Positions 27,980 through 38,233 of a DNA stretch of 64,000 bases are shown here, piece after piece (position 1 is the stretch's first letter; the number at the start of each line of letters is the position of its first letter). A program made the position numbers and the translations under genes. Below the pieces are notes generated by a model. That model had not been told where the DNA came from. It worked only from the letters and a program-made list of their open reading frames with translations, and did no database searches. This DNA is from Pedobacter ghigonis (lineage in GTDB: Bacteria; Bacteroidota; Bacteroidia; Sphingobacteriales; Sphingobacteriaceae): NCBI RefSeq assembly GCF_903166585.1, contig NZ_CAESCM010000006.1:1-64000 (forward strand). Reading direction: 5' to 3'.

Positions 27980-29293
27980 ATGATGAAAAAGCATTTATTA
28001 TATATCCTCTTGTTTACATTGGCATTTAGCGCCTGTAAAAAAGATACAACAACGCCCGTTATCGGCAATGTTGATGATCGGCTATCGGCAACCTTAACCG
28101 AATATCAAACACAGCTAAACGGTGCACAATTTGGCTGGAAAGGTTACCTGTTAACCGATAATGAAAAACCGGCTACTTTTTTATTTACTTTCAATGATAA
28201 AAACAGAACAACCATGGCAGCCGATTACCGGACGGCACCAGTGGAGAGTTCTTATCGCTTAAAAGCATTGCAGCGTCCTACTTTGCTTTTCGACTCTTAT
28301 TCTACATTGCATTTACTTGCCGATCCAACCTCGAGTGTGTTTGGCGGAACTACTGCGGCAGGTTATTATTCAGATTTCGAATTTGCATTTTTATCTTCAA
28401 GTGCCGATACCATTAAATTAGAAGGCACATTCAATAAAAGTAAATTGATCCTGATCAGATCTAAGTCGGCAGCAGAAAGTGCAGCAGTATTTACGGCGCT
28501 TAATAATGTTACCGAGGCTGCGGCTAAAATCAGAACATACTTTAAACGGACAACCATTGGAGGAATTGAATGTGAGGTAAAATGGGACCCAACTGCCCAG
28601 GTGCTGAGCTTCTCTTATTTAGAAAATGGAAACCTTAAAACGGTAACTTCAAATTATTATGTTTCTGGTCCGGCAGTTGCCTTTTACGATCCATTGGTAA
28701 TAGGTACAACTACTGTTAAGCAAATAAGCGATGTAAGTTATGATGCCACATCTTTTATCATCAAAGCAAATGTTAATGGTAGCCCAATCCAAATTAAAGA
28801 GGCGATAACGCCTTTAAAACTAGATGTTAATGCAGCCCAAAGATGGTACAATCAAATGTTCGCAAATTTAAATGGTACCTGGGTTTCTGATAAGGCTTTT
28901 CATGCCGGAGGTGTTGACGATTTTTGCAATTTTAAAAATGTTGCCGGTTACCAAAATTTATGGTATGCCGGACCAACTGTTTTTGGAGGTACAACCGAAG
29001 GATTGATCGCCTTTGTTAACAATGGATTAGGTGCACCTTACGTATTATCGCGAAATCCGTTTGGTATCAATTCTGGTATAGCCAGATTTACCTTAGGAAC
29101 CAACGCCGGAACATTTACGGGAACTGCACCAATAGCCATGGCAATGAGTGCAGCCAGAAACCTGTTGTATGGCGGGGAAACTGTAGGAAGTGCTCAGGAT
29201 TGGTATCTGATCCCAACATCTGAAGATGGTAAAAGATATGATATGGTTCGGGTATCTGATGCCCAGGCATGGATTAGCTGGAGACCGAGATAA
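27980..29293 (+). CDS. DUF4302 domain lipoprotein, first locus
   Basis: The 437-residue lipoprotein (lipobox FSAC, Cys19) has the sequence character of DUF4302, a family found with SusCD and HExxH metallohydrolases. An ATG three bases downstream (27983) is an equally good start. Family-like stretches are GWKGYLLTDNEKPATFLFTF, PTLLFDSYSTLHLLADP and SSADTIKLEG, all matched in the paralogue at 38234. Its function is unknown; surface binding or structural support of the uptake complex is a guess. It is the last gene of the first locus, with a terminator 37 bases after the stop. Confidence 0.8.
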   Translation: MMKKHLLYILLFTLAFSACKKDTTTPVIGNVDDRLSATLTEYQTQLNGAQFGWKGYLLTDNEKPATFLFTFNDKNRTTMAADYRTAPVESSYRLKALQRPTLLFDSYSTLHLLADPTSSVFGGTTAAGYYSDFEFAFLSSSADTIKLEGTFNKSKLILIRSKSAAESAAVFTALNNVTEAAAKIRTYFKRTTIGGIECEVKWDPTAQVLSFSYLENGNLKTVTSNYYVSGPAVAFYDPLVIGTTTVKQISDVSYDATSFIIKANVNGSPIQIKEAITPLKLDVNAAQRWYNQMFANLNGTWVSDKAFHAGGVDDFCNFKNVAGYQNLWYAGPTVFGGTTEGLIAFVNNGLGAPYVLSRNPFGINSGIARFTLGTNAGTFTGTAPIAMAMSAARNLLYGGETVGSAQDWYLIPTSEDGKRYDMVRVSDAQAWISWRPR

Positions 29294-29329
29294 GAAAATA
29301 AATTAGATTAAATTAACCGCCCCTCTCAG

Positions 29330-29356
29330 CCCCGCCTTAAAAGCGGGGTTTTATTT
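29330..29356 (+). terminator. rho-independent terminator ending the first uptake locus
   Basis: CCCCGC (29330-29335) and GCGGGG (29343-29348) form a 6-bp GC stem with a 7-base loop, followed by TTTTATTTTT. It separates the two paralogous loci. Confidence 0.85.
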
Positions 29357-29393
29357 TTAACATTTTTTTTAGCCTGTAAAATTTCTTAATCAT

Positions 29394-29401
29394 TATATTT
29401 G
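29394..29401 (+). promoter_or_regulatory. candidate -7 box (TATATTTG) for the second uptake locus
   Basis: TATATTTG fits TAnnTTTG exactly and lies between the preceding terminator and the sigma gene at 29527. The leader would be about 120 bases. No clear -33 TTTG is seen. Confidence 0.4.
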
Positions 29402-29526
29402 GTAGAGAAGTTCGGTTATTAACTAGCTAAATTGGTTTAGTAAAATAATTTCCAGGCTTTCACTAAATCTTTCTATTATTACAAATCAGGATAATACAGT
29501 AGATAGCCCTATTACTAATTAAATTT

Positions 29527-30126
29527 ATGGCGGTAAGCAATTCGGAAAAAGAACGTGCACTGATTAGCAAGATTGTGGAGGGCGATGAGCAGGCTTTTGC
29601 TGTTTTGTTCTTTAAATACCTTCCCGTACTTCAGGTATTTGCTACAAAATTTACAAAATCAGACGATGCCGCAGAAGAAATTATTCAGGATGCCTTTCTA
29701 AGGGTATGGCTTAACCGCGATAAACTGGCCGAAGTAGAGAATGTGAAAGCTTATTTATACAAATATGTATCAAACGAATGCTTAAGTTACCTGCGCCAAA
29801 AGCTTAAGGCCGATAAGATGGTTGATGCTTTTACCGCTAAACAAACAGATAGCCACAATAACACCGTCGAAACCATTAATTTGAATGAGGTAACTAAAAT
29901 TATTGCTGCTGCAATTGAAAAATTACCCGATCAACGCCGAAAAATATACCAGCTGAGCCGTCGCGATGGTAAAACCATTCCTGAAATTGCTGAAATACTT
30001 CGTATATCGCCAAATACGGTTAAAAATGCCTTAGTATCGGCCCTGAAATCCATTCGCATCTACCTCGATCAGCATGGAATTGTATTCATTTTTCCTTTTG
30101 TTTTCCTCTTTTTGAAAATAAAATAA
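29527..30126 (+). CDS. ECF RNA polymerase sigma factor, second uptake locus
   Basis: The 199-residue ECF sigma factor is of the Bacteroidetes family linked to FecR/SusCD. Region 2 is at about residues 20-65 (AEEIIQDAFLRVWLNRDKL), and region 4 ends with the helix-turn-helix GKTIPEIAEILRISPNTVKN. The C-terminus is hydrophobic (IVFIFPFVFLFLKIK), a tail often seen in this group that may touch the membrane. It sits 63 bases before the FecR gene and is paralogous in position, but only distantly similar, to the sigma factor at 19672. Confidence 0.9.
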   Translation: MAVSNSEKERALISKIVEGDEQAFAVLFFKYLPVLQVFATKFTKSDDAAEEIIQDAFLRVWLNRDKLAEVENVKAYLYKYVSNECLSYLRQKLKADKMVDAFTAKQTDSHNNTVETINLNEVTKIIAAAIEKLPDQRRKIYQLSRRDGKTIPEIAEILRISPNTVKNALVSALKSIRIYLDQHGIVFIFPFVFLFLKIK

Positions 30127-30189
30127 CTTTTTTTAAAATCTCGATAGTCCTAATTTCTTTTTTCTGCTTCTTAGTATTGTAGCCCCATT

Positions 30190-31356
30190 ATGGAACCACG
30201 TATCAATTACTTATTAAAACAGTTTACGGCAGATGCACTAAGCCCGGCAGAAAAGCAGGAGCTTTTAGCATTGGCTGCAGATCCGGCATCTTCTGTTGGC
30301 GACGAAATCGTAAAGATGATTGTGGCTGAAGAAGCGACTGCTACTGAAGGAGCTGTAACTGAAAAATGGGAGGCTGTACTGAATAATATCTTAACTACCG
30401 ATAAACCGCAAAAAACACCGCGTAGCATTTTGTTACGACCTTTAAAGTGGGCTGCCGCTGCAGCAGTATTGGTTGTGTTTTCTTTTACGGCTTATTTATC
30501 GTTAAATAAAAAGAAAGAACATGTTTTTGCCTCTGACGTGGCACCTGGTAAGAACAAAGCCATTTTAACCCTGGCCGATGGCAGGAAAATATCGCTGAGT
30601 GATGCCGCAAACGGTGATGTTATTGAACAGGCTGGGATATCCGTTTCTAAAACTGCAAATGGCCAGCTCGTTTACCATATAGAAAAATCAGCCGGTGTTA
30701 TTGACGATTCGAAAGTAAATACCATTTCCACACCGAATGGGGGCGAATGGGAAATCAGGCTGCCTGACGGTTCGGTAGTTTGGCTTAATGCCGCTTCATC
30801 TTTGCAGTATCCATTAAATATCGGCTCATCAAAACAGCGTAAGGTTGAGTTAACCGGCGAGGCCTATTTCGAGGTGGCTAAAGATAAGGCGCATCCTTTT
30901 ATCGTTAAAACTTCAAAACAGGAACTGGAAGTTTTAGGCACACATTTTAACATTAACAGTTATGCCAACGAAAATGTCACCCGTACTACTTTGCTCGAGG
31001 GTAGCGTTCGCGTTTCTGATTTAAACTCAACTGATATGTTTGTGCTGAAACCCGGCGAACAATCGATACTATCTAACAACGGAATAGCCATAAAAAAGGC
31101 AAATACCGATGAAGCAATAGCCTGGAAAAATGGCTATTTCATGTTCGATAATGAAAAACAGGAAAGTATTTTACGCAAAATTGCCCGGTGGTATAATGTA
31201 GAAATAGAATATGCCGACCCTGAAGCTAAAGATGTAATGTATTATGGAACGGTAAGCCGTTTCGAGAAAATATCAAAAGTGCTCAGAAAATTTGAGCAGA
31301 CCGGCGAAGTTCGTTTTGATATTAAGGGCAATAAAATAATTGTCTATAAAGAATAA
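30190..31356 (+). CDS. FecR family anti-sigma factor, second uptake locus
   Basis: The 388-residue protein has a cytoplasmic N-terminal part, one membrane helix (about 84-104, WAAAAAVLVVFSFTAYLSL), a FecR domain (about 175-275; LPDGSVVWLNAASSLQYPL, GEAYFEVAKDKAHPF, GTHFNINSY), and the C-terminal DUF4974 domain (YFMFDNEKQESILRKIARWY). It is about 65 residues longer than the FecR of the first locus, mainly between helix and FecR domain. Unlike the first locus, 278 bases separate it from its SusC gene. Confidence 0.92.
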   Translation: MEPRINYLLKQFTADALSPAEKQELLALAADPASSVGDEIVKMIVAEEATATEGAVTEKWEAVLNNILTTDKPQKTPRSILLRPLKWAAAAAVLVVFSFTAYLSLNKKKEHVFASDVAPGKNKAILTLADGRKISLSDAANGDVIEQAGISVSKTANGQLVYHIEKSAGVIDDSKVNTISTPNGGEWEIRLPDGSVVWLNAASSLQYPLNIGSSKQRKVELTGEAYFEVAKDKAHPFIVKTSKQELEVLGTHFNINSYANENVTRTTLLEGSVRVSDLNSTDMFVLKPGEQSILSNNGIAIKKANTDEAIAWKNGYFMFDNEKQESILRKIARWYNVEIEYADPEAKDVMYYGTVSRFEKISKVLRKFEQTGEVRFDIKGNKIIVYKE

Positions 31357-31634
31357 ACGAGAAAAAGATGAAGGAGTAACTAACCTTTATCTCTAAAAAA
31401 GAAATAACAAATTAATCAACCCTAACCTAACTAATGATGAATAAACTTCGACAAAACTCCTGACGATCCAAAAGTTGAATGCATAAAAAAGGAGTGCTTG
31501 CAACACCCCTTTTTATAATCTGTTCAGCTATTCCGAAACCGGAATCGATTAAAAACAATTATTTCTTGGATAACCGCGAAACGCTTTTTGGCGTCCAAAC
31601 TTTCTTGCGTTCCGCACAAAAAACAGACTATTAA
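31357..31634 (+). other. FecR-SusC gap with a nine-codon ORF and a hairpin
   Basis: This 278-base gap contains a nine-codon open frame (31434-31463, MMNKLRQNS then TGA), followed 22 bases later by a terminator-like hairpin at 31485-31518, and then about 115 bases to the SusC start. I see no TAnnTTTG box in it. The first locus has no such gap (25 bases). The short frame followed by a hairpin has the layout of a leader, but could equally be relic sequence. Confidence 0.35.
31485..31518 (+). terminator. intra-operon terminator-like hairpin before the second SusC
   Basis: AAAAAAGGAGTG (31485-31496) faces CACCCCTTTTTA (31504-31515), an A:U plus GC stem with one internal mismatch and a 7-base loop, ending in T-rich sequence. 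It would reduce read-through from sigma/FecR into SusC. Confidence 0.6.
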
Positions 31635-34600
31635 ATGTACAAAATTTATATCAGAATTTTATGTACGCATCGCCGCTACATACCTAAATTGCTATTAATG
31701 ATGAAGTTAATTACGGTCGTTCTGCTTGCCTCGTTAATGCAGGTAAGTGCAGCTTCATTTGGCCAGCTGGTTACATTAAAGGAAAAAAATGTAACACTCG
31801 AAAAAATGTTCCGCGAAATCAGATTGCAATCTGGTTATGATGTATTGCTCTCAACCAATAAAATCAGCAGTACCACTACTTTTAATGCCAATTTCAGCAA
31901 TTCGACTATTGAGGAAGTAATGGCTAAAATTATTGCAGGGAATGATTTAACCTATACTATTGAGGATAAAACCATCTTAATTAAACCCAAAGAAAAATCA
32001 ATTATTGATAAAGTAATAGGATACTTTGTTGCAGTAAAGGTTTCGGGTAAGGTACGTGATAAAAGTGGTGTAGCACTTCCAGGTGTAAGTGTTCGGGAAA
32101 AAGGGGCTGCTAACGCGGTATCTACTAATGCATCGGGCGATTTTACCATTTCGGTAAAGGAGGGCGCTGTTTTAACCTTTAGTTATATAGGGTATAAAAC
32201 ACTCGAAGTACCAATCGGATCTAAAACTATTGTTAATGTTACTTTGGAGGAGGATGCTGCTCAACTAAAAGAAGTAAATGTAGTTTCAACAGGTTACCAA
32301 CAATTAGACAGGAAATTGTTTACAGGTTCATCAACTTTGGTTAAGGCAGAGGATTCTCAAAGGAATGGTGTGCCGGATATCAGTCGTATGTTAGAAGGGC
32401 AGGTTGCCGGTGTATCTGTACAGAACGTATCAGGTACTTTTGGTGCAGCGCCGAAAATTCGTGTGCGTGGTGCTACCTCTATCTCTGGTGATAATAAACC
32501 GCTTTGGGTAGTTGATGGGATTATCCTGGAAGACGTGGTTAATATATCAAATGATGCTTTATCAACTGGTGATGCCAACACATTAATCGGATCGTCAGTA
32601 GCAGGTTTAAATCCCGATGATATTGAAAGCTTCAATATCCTGAAGGATGCTGCTGCAACTGCTATGTATGGTGCGCGTGCAATGAATGGCGTAATTGTGG
32701 TTACTACTAAAAAGGGCCGCCAAACAGAGGGTGCTCCAAGAATCAGCTACACAACCAATTTAACCACATATTTAAAACCTAATTATTCTCAATACGACAT
32801 TCTTAATTCTGCAGATCAAATGTCGGTGATGCTGGAGCTGGAGAACAAAGGGTACTTTCAACAAACTTCTACAAAAACAGCAAACATCGGTCCATTTGGT
32901 AAAATGTACGATGCATTATACAATTATAATGCAGCAACCAATAGTTACGAGTTAAGAAATGATGTGATTAGCCGGACTAAATTTTTGGAGCGATACGCCA
33001 ACGCTAATACTGATTGGTTCGATGTTTTATTTAAGAATTCTTTACTTCAGGAGCACTCTTTAAGTGTGAGTTCTGGTACAGAGAAGTTCCAAACCTATGC
33101 TTCTACATCTTATTTGCACGACAGCGGTCAGACACTGGGAAATGAGGTAGATCGTTTTACTGGAAACTTTAGAATAAATTTTAAACTTAGTGATAAATTT
33201 AGTGGCGAGTTATTGGCTAATGGATCCGTTAGAGATCAGCGTGCGCCAGGAACTTTAACCAGGACATCAGATCCTGTGTATGGTAAGTTCTCTCGTGATT
33301 TTGACATTAATCCTTACTCGTATGCACTGAATACGAGCAGAGCTGTAACGGCTTATAATACTGATGGAAGTTTAGAGTATTTTAACAGGGGATTTGCTCC
33401 ATTTAACATCATCAATGAATTAGAAAATAATTATTTATCATTAGGACAAATAGATTTTAAAATACAGGGTGGTATTAAATATAAAATTATACCGAGTTTA
33501 ACTTACTCTATAGATGGTGCCTACCGATTTGCTAAAACTGACCGCCAGCATTATATTAAGGAAAATTCAAATATGGCTCAAGTTTTCAGAGCTGGTGCAC
33601 AAGATCCAACAGTTTTGGGAAGTAATCCATTCTTATACCAAAACCCTGATGACCTTTCTGCATATCCAATTGTTGTTCTTCCTGAAGGAGGCTTCTACAA
33701 TGTAAATTATGATAACCTGAAAAACTATTATTTCAGGCAAAATCTGGAATTTGATAAAACTATTAACGAAGCGCATAAACTAAACTTTTTTGGTTCAATG
33801 GAGGCTCGTTATATTGATAGACAAACATCCAGATTTGATGGGGTTGGATATCAGTATGATAATGGTGGTATTGTAAACGCAAATTATTATTATTTCAAAA
33901 AGGCCCAGGAAGCCGCTGCACCTTACTATGCAATGAGTGTTGGGGCTGATCGTTTTGCTTCATTTGCATTACGCGGAGCTTATGCATATAAAGATAAATA
34001 CAGTTTTAATGCAACCACACGTTACGATGGTTCGAACTTAATGGGCAAAAGCAGAACTGCGAGATGGTTGCCAACCTGGAACGTTTCCGGAGCATGGAAT
34101 ATAGAGGAAGAAAGCTTCTGGCCTAAAAATGATTATTTGACCTCAGCCAGAATCAGAGGTACTTACGGTTTAGTAGCAAATTTAGGTAATGCAAATAATT
34201 CTGCTGCTGTGTTTTATAACCAGCTTTCGAGAAGGCCTTACGATAATGAAAAAGAAACAGTTACCTATATTTCAGGCCTTGCTAATGATGAGCTAACCTG
34301 GGAGAAACTAAAAGAGGCCAATATTGGAGCCGATTTATCCTTAATAAAAGGTCGAATTAACTTAACTGTAGATTTATACAAAAGAAATATTTACGATTTA
34401 ATTGGTGAAATAAAAACCTCTGGTATTGGTGGGCAGTTTACTAAAACGGCGAACTATGCCAAAATGAAATCGAAAGGTATTGAATTTACCCTTGCAGGTA
34501 ATGCGATCAATAAAGATGATTTCAGATGGAGAACCCAATTTAACTTCGCATTTAATAAAAATGAGATCACTTCATTAGAAGTGGACCCACAAATATTTAA

Positions 34601-35327
34601 TCTGGTTGATGACAATGGTGCTGCCACACTTGGCCATGCTCAGGCTGGTTTATATTCAATCCAGTTTTCAGGCTTAGATCACGATTATGGCTATCCTTAC
34701 TATGTAGATGACAAGGGTAATAAAAATACTTATGTTAATCTTCAAAGTGATAAAATTGGATATCTAAAATACGAAGGTCCTATTGATCCAACCTTTACAG
34801 GTGGTTTTTATAACCAGTTCAGGTATAAAGGATTTAGTCTTTCAGCATTATTTACCTTTGCTGCTGGTAATTATATTCGCTTAGCACAAACGTTTTCATC
34901 AACTTATCCCGATTTATATTCGATGTCTAAATCGATGTTAAACAGATGGATTCAGCCAGGAGATGAGGCTTTTACAAATGTTCCAGCTTTGTTAGATCCA
35001 TATACTTCTGCCCGTATTATCAAAAATGCAGATGGTGCTACCTTAAATGCTGTATATCCATATAATTTGTATAATTTCTCTAGTGAACGTGTAGCTAAAG
35101 GAGATTTCATCAGGTTTAAACAGATATCATTAACTTATGATATCCCTAAAAAAATTGCCGCGAAGTTACACATGTCTAATGCAGCAGTATCCTTAATTGG
35201 AAATAACATTGCGCTGTTATATTCAGATAAACGTTTGAATGGTCAAGACCCTGAGTTTTTTGGTAATGGTGGTGTTGCCTTACCAATTCCAAAACAATAT
35301 ACATTTTCACTTAAAGTTGGATTTTAA
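31635..35327 (+). CDS. SusC/RagA-family TonB-dependent transporter with STN signalling domain, second locus
   Basis: The 1230-residue transporter has a long N-terminus before a hydrophobic signal (about 19-45, ending ASFGQ), an STN domain (48-118), a carboxypeptidase-regulatory-like domain (about 134-208), a plug (about 225-365; VRGATSISGDNKPLWVVDG), and a barrel ending KQYTFSLKVGF. The start at 31635 (MYKIYIRILC) matches the form often seen in Pedobacter SusC proteins; internal Met codons near residues 22-23 are alternatives. It is the paralogue of the SusC at 21404 and is 11 bases from its SusD partner. Confidence 0.93.
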   Translation: MYKIYIRILCTHRRYIPKLLLMMKLITVVLLASLMQVSAASFGQLVTLKEKNVTLEKMFREIRLQSGYDVLLSTNKISSTTTFNANFSNSTIEEVMAKIIAGNDLTYTIEDKTILIKPKEKSIIDKVIGYFVAVKVSGKVRDKSGVALPGVSVREKGAANAVSTNASGDFTISVKEGAVLTFSYIGYKTLEVPIGSKTIVNVTLEEDAAQLKEVNVVSTGYQQLDRKLFTGSSTLVKAEDSQRNGVPDISRMLEGQVAGVSVQNVSGTFGAAPKIRVRGATSISGDNKPLWVVDGIILEDVVNISNDALSTGDANTLIGSSVAGLNPDDIESFNILKDAAATAMYGARAMNGVIVVTTKKGRQTEGAPRISYTTNLTTYLKPNYSQYDILNSADQMSVMLELENKGYFQQTSTKTANIGPFGKMYDALYNYNAATNSYELRNDVISRTKFLERYANANTDWFDVLFKNSLLQEHSLSVSSGTEKFQTYASTSYLHDSGQTLGNEVDRFTGNFRINFKLSDKFSGELLANGSVRDQRAPGTLTRTSDPVYGKFSRDFDINPYSYALNTSRAVTAYNTDGSLEYFNRGFAPFNIINELENNYLSLGQIDFKIQGGIKYKIIPSLTYSIDGAYRFAKTDRQHYIKENSNMAQVFRAGAQDPTVLGSNPFLYQNPDDLSAYPIVVLPEGGFYNVNYDNLKNYYFRQNLEFDKTINEAHKLNFFGSMEARYIDRQTSRFDGVGYQYDNGGIVNANYYYFKKAQEAAAPYYAMSVGADRFASFALRGAYAYKDKYSFNATTRYDGSNLMGKSRTARWLPTWNVSGAWNIEEESFWPKNDYLTSARIRGTYGLVANLGNANNSAAVFYNQLSRRPYDNEKETVTYISGLANDELTWEKLKEANIGADLSLIKGRINLTVDLYKRNIYDLIGEIKTSGIGGQFTKTANYAKMKSKGIEFTLAGNAINKDDFRWRTQFNFAFNKNEITSLEVDPQIFNLVDDNGAATLGHAQAGLYSIQFSGLDHDYGYPYYVDDKGNKNTYVNLQSDKIGYLKYEGPIDPTFTGGFYNQFRYKGFSLSALFTFAAGNYIRLAQTFSSTYPDLYSMSKSMLNRWIQPGDEAFTNVPALLDPYTSARIIKNADGATLNAVYPYNLYNFSSERVAKGDFIRFKQISLTYDIPKKIAAKLHMSNAAVSLIGNNIALLYSDKRLNGQDPEFFGNGGVALPIPKQYTFSLKVGF

Positions 35328-35338
35328 ATAGAAAGAAC

Positions 35339-36817
35339 ATGAAAATTAAAATATCGATATATTCAGTTTTAGGGATGTGTTTATTATTAAGCACACAAGG
35401 CTGTAATAAATATTTAGATAAGGAACCAGATAATAGAACAGAAATAAATTCGGTTGAGAAAGTAGCGCAATTGGTTGCAACGGCTTACCCTCGGTATGAC
35501 TACTACACCTTTACCGAAGCGGCTTCGGATAATGCTGAAGATAAAGGAAATGGAGTGGGGTCAATCGATGATGTTTCTACTTTGCCATATTTTTGGAAGG
35601 ATGTAATTGGTGATGATACTGGAACATCGACGAATTATTGGAATGGCTGCTATTCTGGAATTGCTGCTGCAAACCAGGCTTTAGAAGCCATTGAGACCAA
35701 TAATTTTGGTAATTCAGCCCTACCTTACAAAGGTGAGGCATTAGTTGCAAGAGCTTATGCACACTTTATGTTGGTTACACTTTTTGCCAAAGAATATGTA
35801 ATTGGCGGGGCTAACGATTCTCCAGGTATTCCATATGTAACCTCTCCCGAAACTAAAGTTATTCAGCAATATGATAGGGGCACGGTTCAATCTACTTATG
35901 AGAAAATCGAAAAGGATTTGACTGAAGGACTGGCTCTCTTATCTGCTACTGCCTATAAGGTGCCGAAATATCATTTCACCCCTGCAGCAGGTCATGCTTT
36001 TGCCAGCCGTTTCTATTTATTTAAAGGTGAGTGGCAAAAAGTAATAGATCATGCTAATGCAGTTACAGTTGGTGGAGATTATACAGGTATTGTTAGACCA
36101 ATTAACACAACGCTTTTTGCATTAAGTACTGCAGATTACAGAGCTGCATTTACGAGGTCAGATCAAAAATATAACCTTTTATTGGCGAATCAGTATTCAG
36201 TTTATCAGAGGTTAACCAGTCCTAGATATGGCTATGGAGCAAATCTGGTTAAAATGTTTGCAGCTGGAGGTGTTTATGGAAATATCACAGGGAAGGCTTA
36301 TGCCAATAAGATTCTTAGTTATGGCGTTCCTAATTATACTACATATAAGTATTATGAATACTTTTTCTTAACAGATCAGGTTGCCCAAATTGGCTTCCCT
36401 TACCTAATGGCTCCGCTTTTAACAACTGATGAGGCATTACTGAACCGGGCTGAAGCATATACCAAGCTAGGCCAATATGAGAATGCTTTAAAGGATGCAA
36501 ATCTTATTTTGTCGAATACGGTAAGAAATTATACTGCATCTGACGCTGCCACACAAACTAAAGTAGCCACATTTTATAATACTGCTGATCCGAAGGAAGG
36601 GATTACTAAGCTAATCTTAGATATTAAAAAGGCACAATTTTTACAAGAGGGCATGAGATGGATGGATATTGTTAGAAACCACTTTCCAGTAAAACATAAT
36701 ATTTTTGATGCTAGTGGTATAGAAACAACTGTTACTTTAGAAGCTAACGATAATAGACGCGTATTCCAGATTCCTGAACAGGCTAAACTATCAGGTGTTC
36801 CATTAAATCCAAGATAA
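35339..36817 (+). CDS. RagB/SusD family nutrient-binding lipoprotein, second locus
   Basis: This 492-residue surface lipoprotein (lipobox STQGC, Cys22) shares the layout of the first-locus SusD: EPDNRTEINSVEKVAQL near the N-terminus, GEALVARAYAHFMLVTLFAK in the TPR core, LDIKKAQFLQEGMRWMDIVR near the end, and RRVFQIPEQAKL at the C-terminus. It is the substrate-binding lid for the SusC encoded just upstream. It is followed by the metallohydrolase gene after 12 bases. Confidence 0.93.
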   Translation: MKIKISIYSVLGMCLLLSTQGCNKYLDKEPDNRTEINSVEKVAQLVATAYPRYDYYTFTEAASDNAEDKGNGVGSIDDVSTLPYFWKDVIGDDTGTSTNYWNGCYSGIAAANQALEAIETNNFGNSALPYKGEALVARAYAHFMLVTLFAKEYVIGGANDSPGIPYVTSPETKVIQQYDRGTVQSTYEKIEKDLTEGLALLSATAYKVPKYHFTPAAGHAFASRFYLFKGEWQKVIDHANAVTVGGDYTGIVRPINTTLFALSTADYRAAFTRSDQKYNLLLANQYSVYQRLTSPRYGYGANLVKMFAAGGVYGNITGKAYANKILSYGVPNYTTYKYYEYFFLTDQVAQIGFPYLMAPLLTTDEALLNRAEAYTKLGQYENALKDANLILSNTVRNYTASDAATQTKVATFYNTADPKEGITKLILDIKKAQFLQEGMRWMDIVRNHFPVKHNIFDASGIETTVTLEANDNRRVFQIPEQAKLSGVPLNPR

Positions 36818-36829
36818 AATATAACTATT

Positions 36830-38221
36830 ATGAAAAAGAATATATTTAAGACTTTAAGTTTTATTGTTCTTCTTGGTATGATAATTTCGTGCCGTAAGGA
36901 AGATGCACTAAATGTTGATTTAACTAAGTATAATGTCGATAACCCTGTTGCTAATACAGATTTAGATTTGTGGTTAAAAACTACGTTTTTAGATGAATAT
37001 AATATGGATGTAATTTACCGTTACAGTAGATATTATTATGATAACGATAAAAATGTTGCTCCAAGTAATACGGCTAGCGTAAGGCCTCAAATGCAAACTG
37101 TATTAGATGGTTTTATTTTACCATACCGCAAAATAGCTGGTGTTCCTTTTATAAAAAAGAACGTTCCGAAAGAGTGGGTTATGTATGGTTCTGGTGCATA
37201 TCAAACCGATGGATCTATGATCTTGGCTACAGCATCTGCAGGTAGGCGTGTAACTATTTACGATATCAATAATTTTAATGTAAATGATGCTTCATTAGTA
37301 GTTGGGAAACTAAAAACCATTCATCATGAGTTTACACACATTTTGAATCAACTTGTGCCAATGCCAGCTGATTTTCAAAATATCACAAAGTCAACCTACA
37401 ATGCAACCTGGACTACTGTGGCAGATGCTACAGCTAGAGATAATGGATATGTTACACCTTACGCTTCAAGCGAACCTGTGGAAGACTTTGCGGAGGTGAC
37501 CTCTCATTTATTAGTATTCGGACAGGCTTGGTATGATGCAAGGGCAAATGCTTCAACAGCTGTTGGTAAAGCGGCTTTAAAGGCGAAAGAGGCAAGTGTG
37601 GTACAATACTTTACTGTAAATCTTGGGGTTGATTTTAGAAAACTTCAGCAAGAAATCCAAAATGTTGTAAGAAATCAATATAAATATACACAGGCTGGAT
37701 TCCCGTATTGGTTAGGTCAGAACCTTTTCAAAACCATGACTATTAATTTAGCAACTGATCAGGTTTATGCAAACTATGGTATATCCGATGATTTTAAAGC
37801 AGTTCATCAAGCAGCGGTTTCTGGTATAGCTGCAATTGGTGGGGCTAATCGTAAATTAAACTATATCCGATTGGATTTTCCAACTGCATCAACAGCTGTA
37901 CTATATGTTAATTATTCAAATAGTGCAGGTACTGTTTTGGAAGCAAAATATGCACTAAATGTAGCTTTAACTGTTGCTACCGGACAAACAAAATTCACTA
38001 ATGGTACTGCGGGAGGGACGGATGCACCATGGGTTGCTAATGCAACCGTACTAAAACCAGGTGTACAGCCTTTATTGGATTATCTTCTGAACAATACATT
38101 TGTTGCCAGTTGGATGCCGGCATCAATCAATGCCGATAATTTTAATAGTTACGGTGGTTTTTATGTTAGCGGAACGCCAACCAACTATTTCTATGGCGCA
38201 TTAGGACAAGTAACCTTATAA
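36830..38221 (+). CDS. substrate-import-associated zinc metallohydrolase lipoprotein (HExxH), second locus
   Basis: This 463-residue lipoprotein (lipobox MIISC, Cys21) is paralogous to the protein at 26533. The zinc motif is HHEFTHILNQ (HExxH at 166-170), and the second motif is EDFAEVTS with Glu222 as candidate third ligand. The segment before the motif (AGRRVTIYDINNFN) also matches the first copy (AGRKIVLLDLNTFN). Loss of the Gly in HExGH (Thr here) does not affect the zinc ligands. The protein is probably an active surface hydrolase, but its substrate is unknown. Confidence 0.87.
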   Translation: MKKNIFKTLSFIVLLGMIISCRKEDALNVDLTKYNVDNPVANTDLDLWLKTTFLDEYNMDVIYRYSRYYYDNDKNVAPSNTASVRPQMQTVLDGFILPYRKIAGVPFIKKNVPKEWVMYGSGAYQTDGSMILATASAGRRVTIYDINNFNVNDASLVVGKLKTIHHEFTHILNQLVPMPADFQNITKSTYNATWTTVADATARDNGYVTPYASSEPVEDFAEVTSHLLVFGQAWYDARANASTAVGKAALKAKEASVVQYFTVNLGVDFRKLQQEIQNVVRNQYKYTQAGFPYWLGQNLFKTMTINLATDQVYANYGISDDFKAVHQAAVSGIAAIGGANRKLNYIRLDFPTASTAVLYVNYSNSAGTVLEAKYALNVALTVATGQTKFTNGTAGGTDAPWVANATVLKPGVQPLLDYLLNNTFVASWMPASINADNFNSYGGFYVSGTPTNYFYGALGQVTL

Positions 38222-38233
38222 GACTTTATCATT

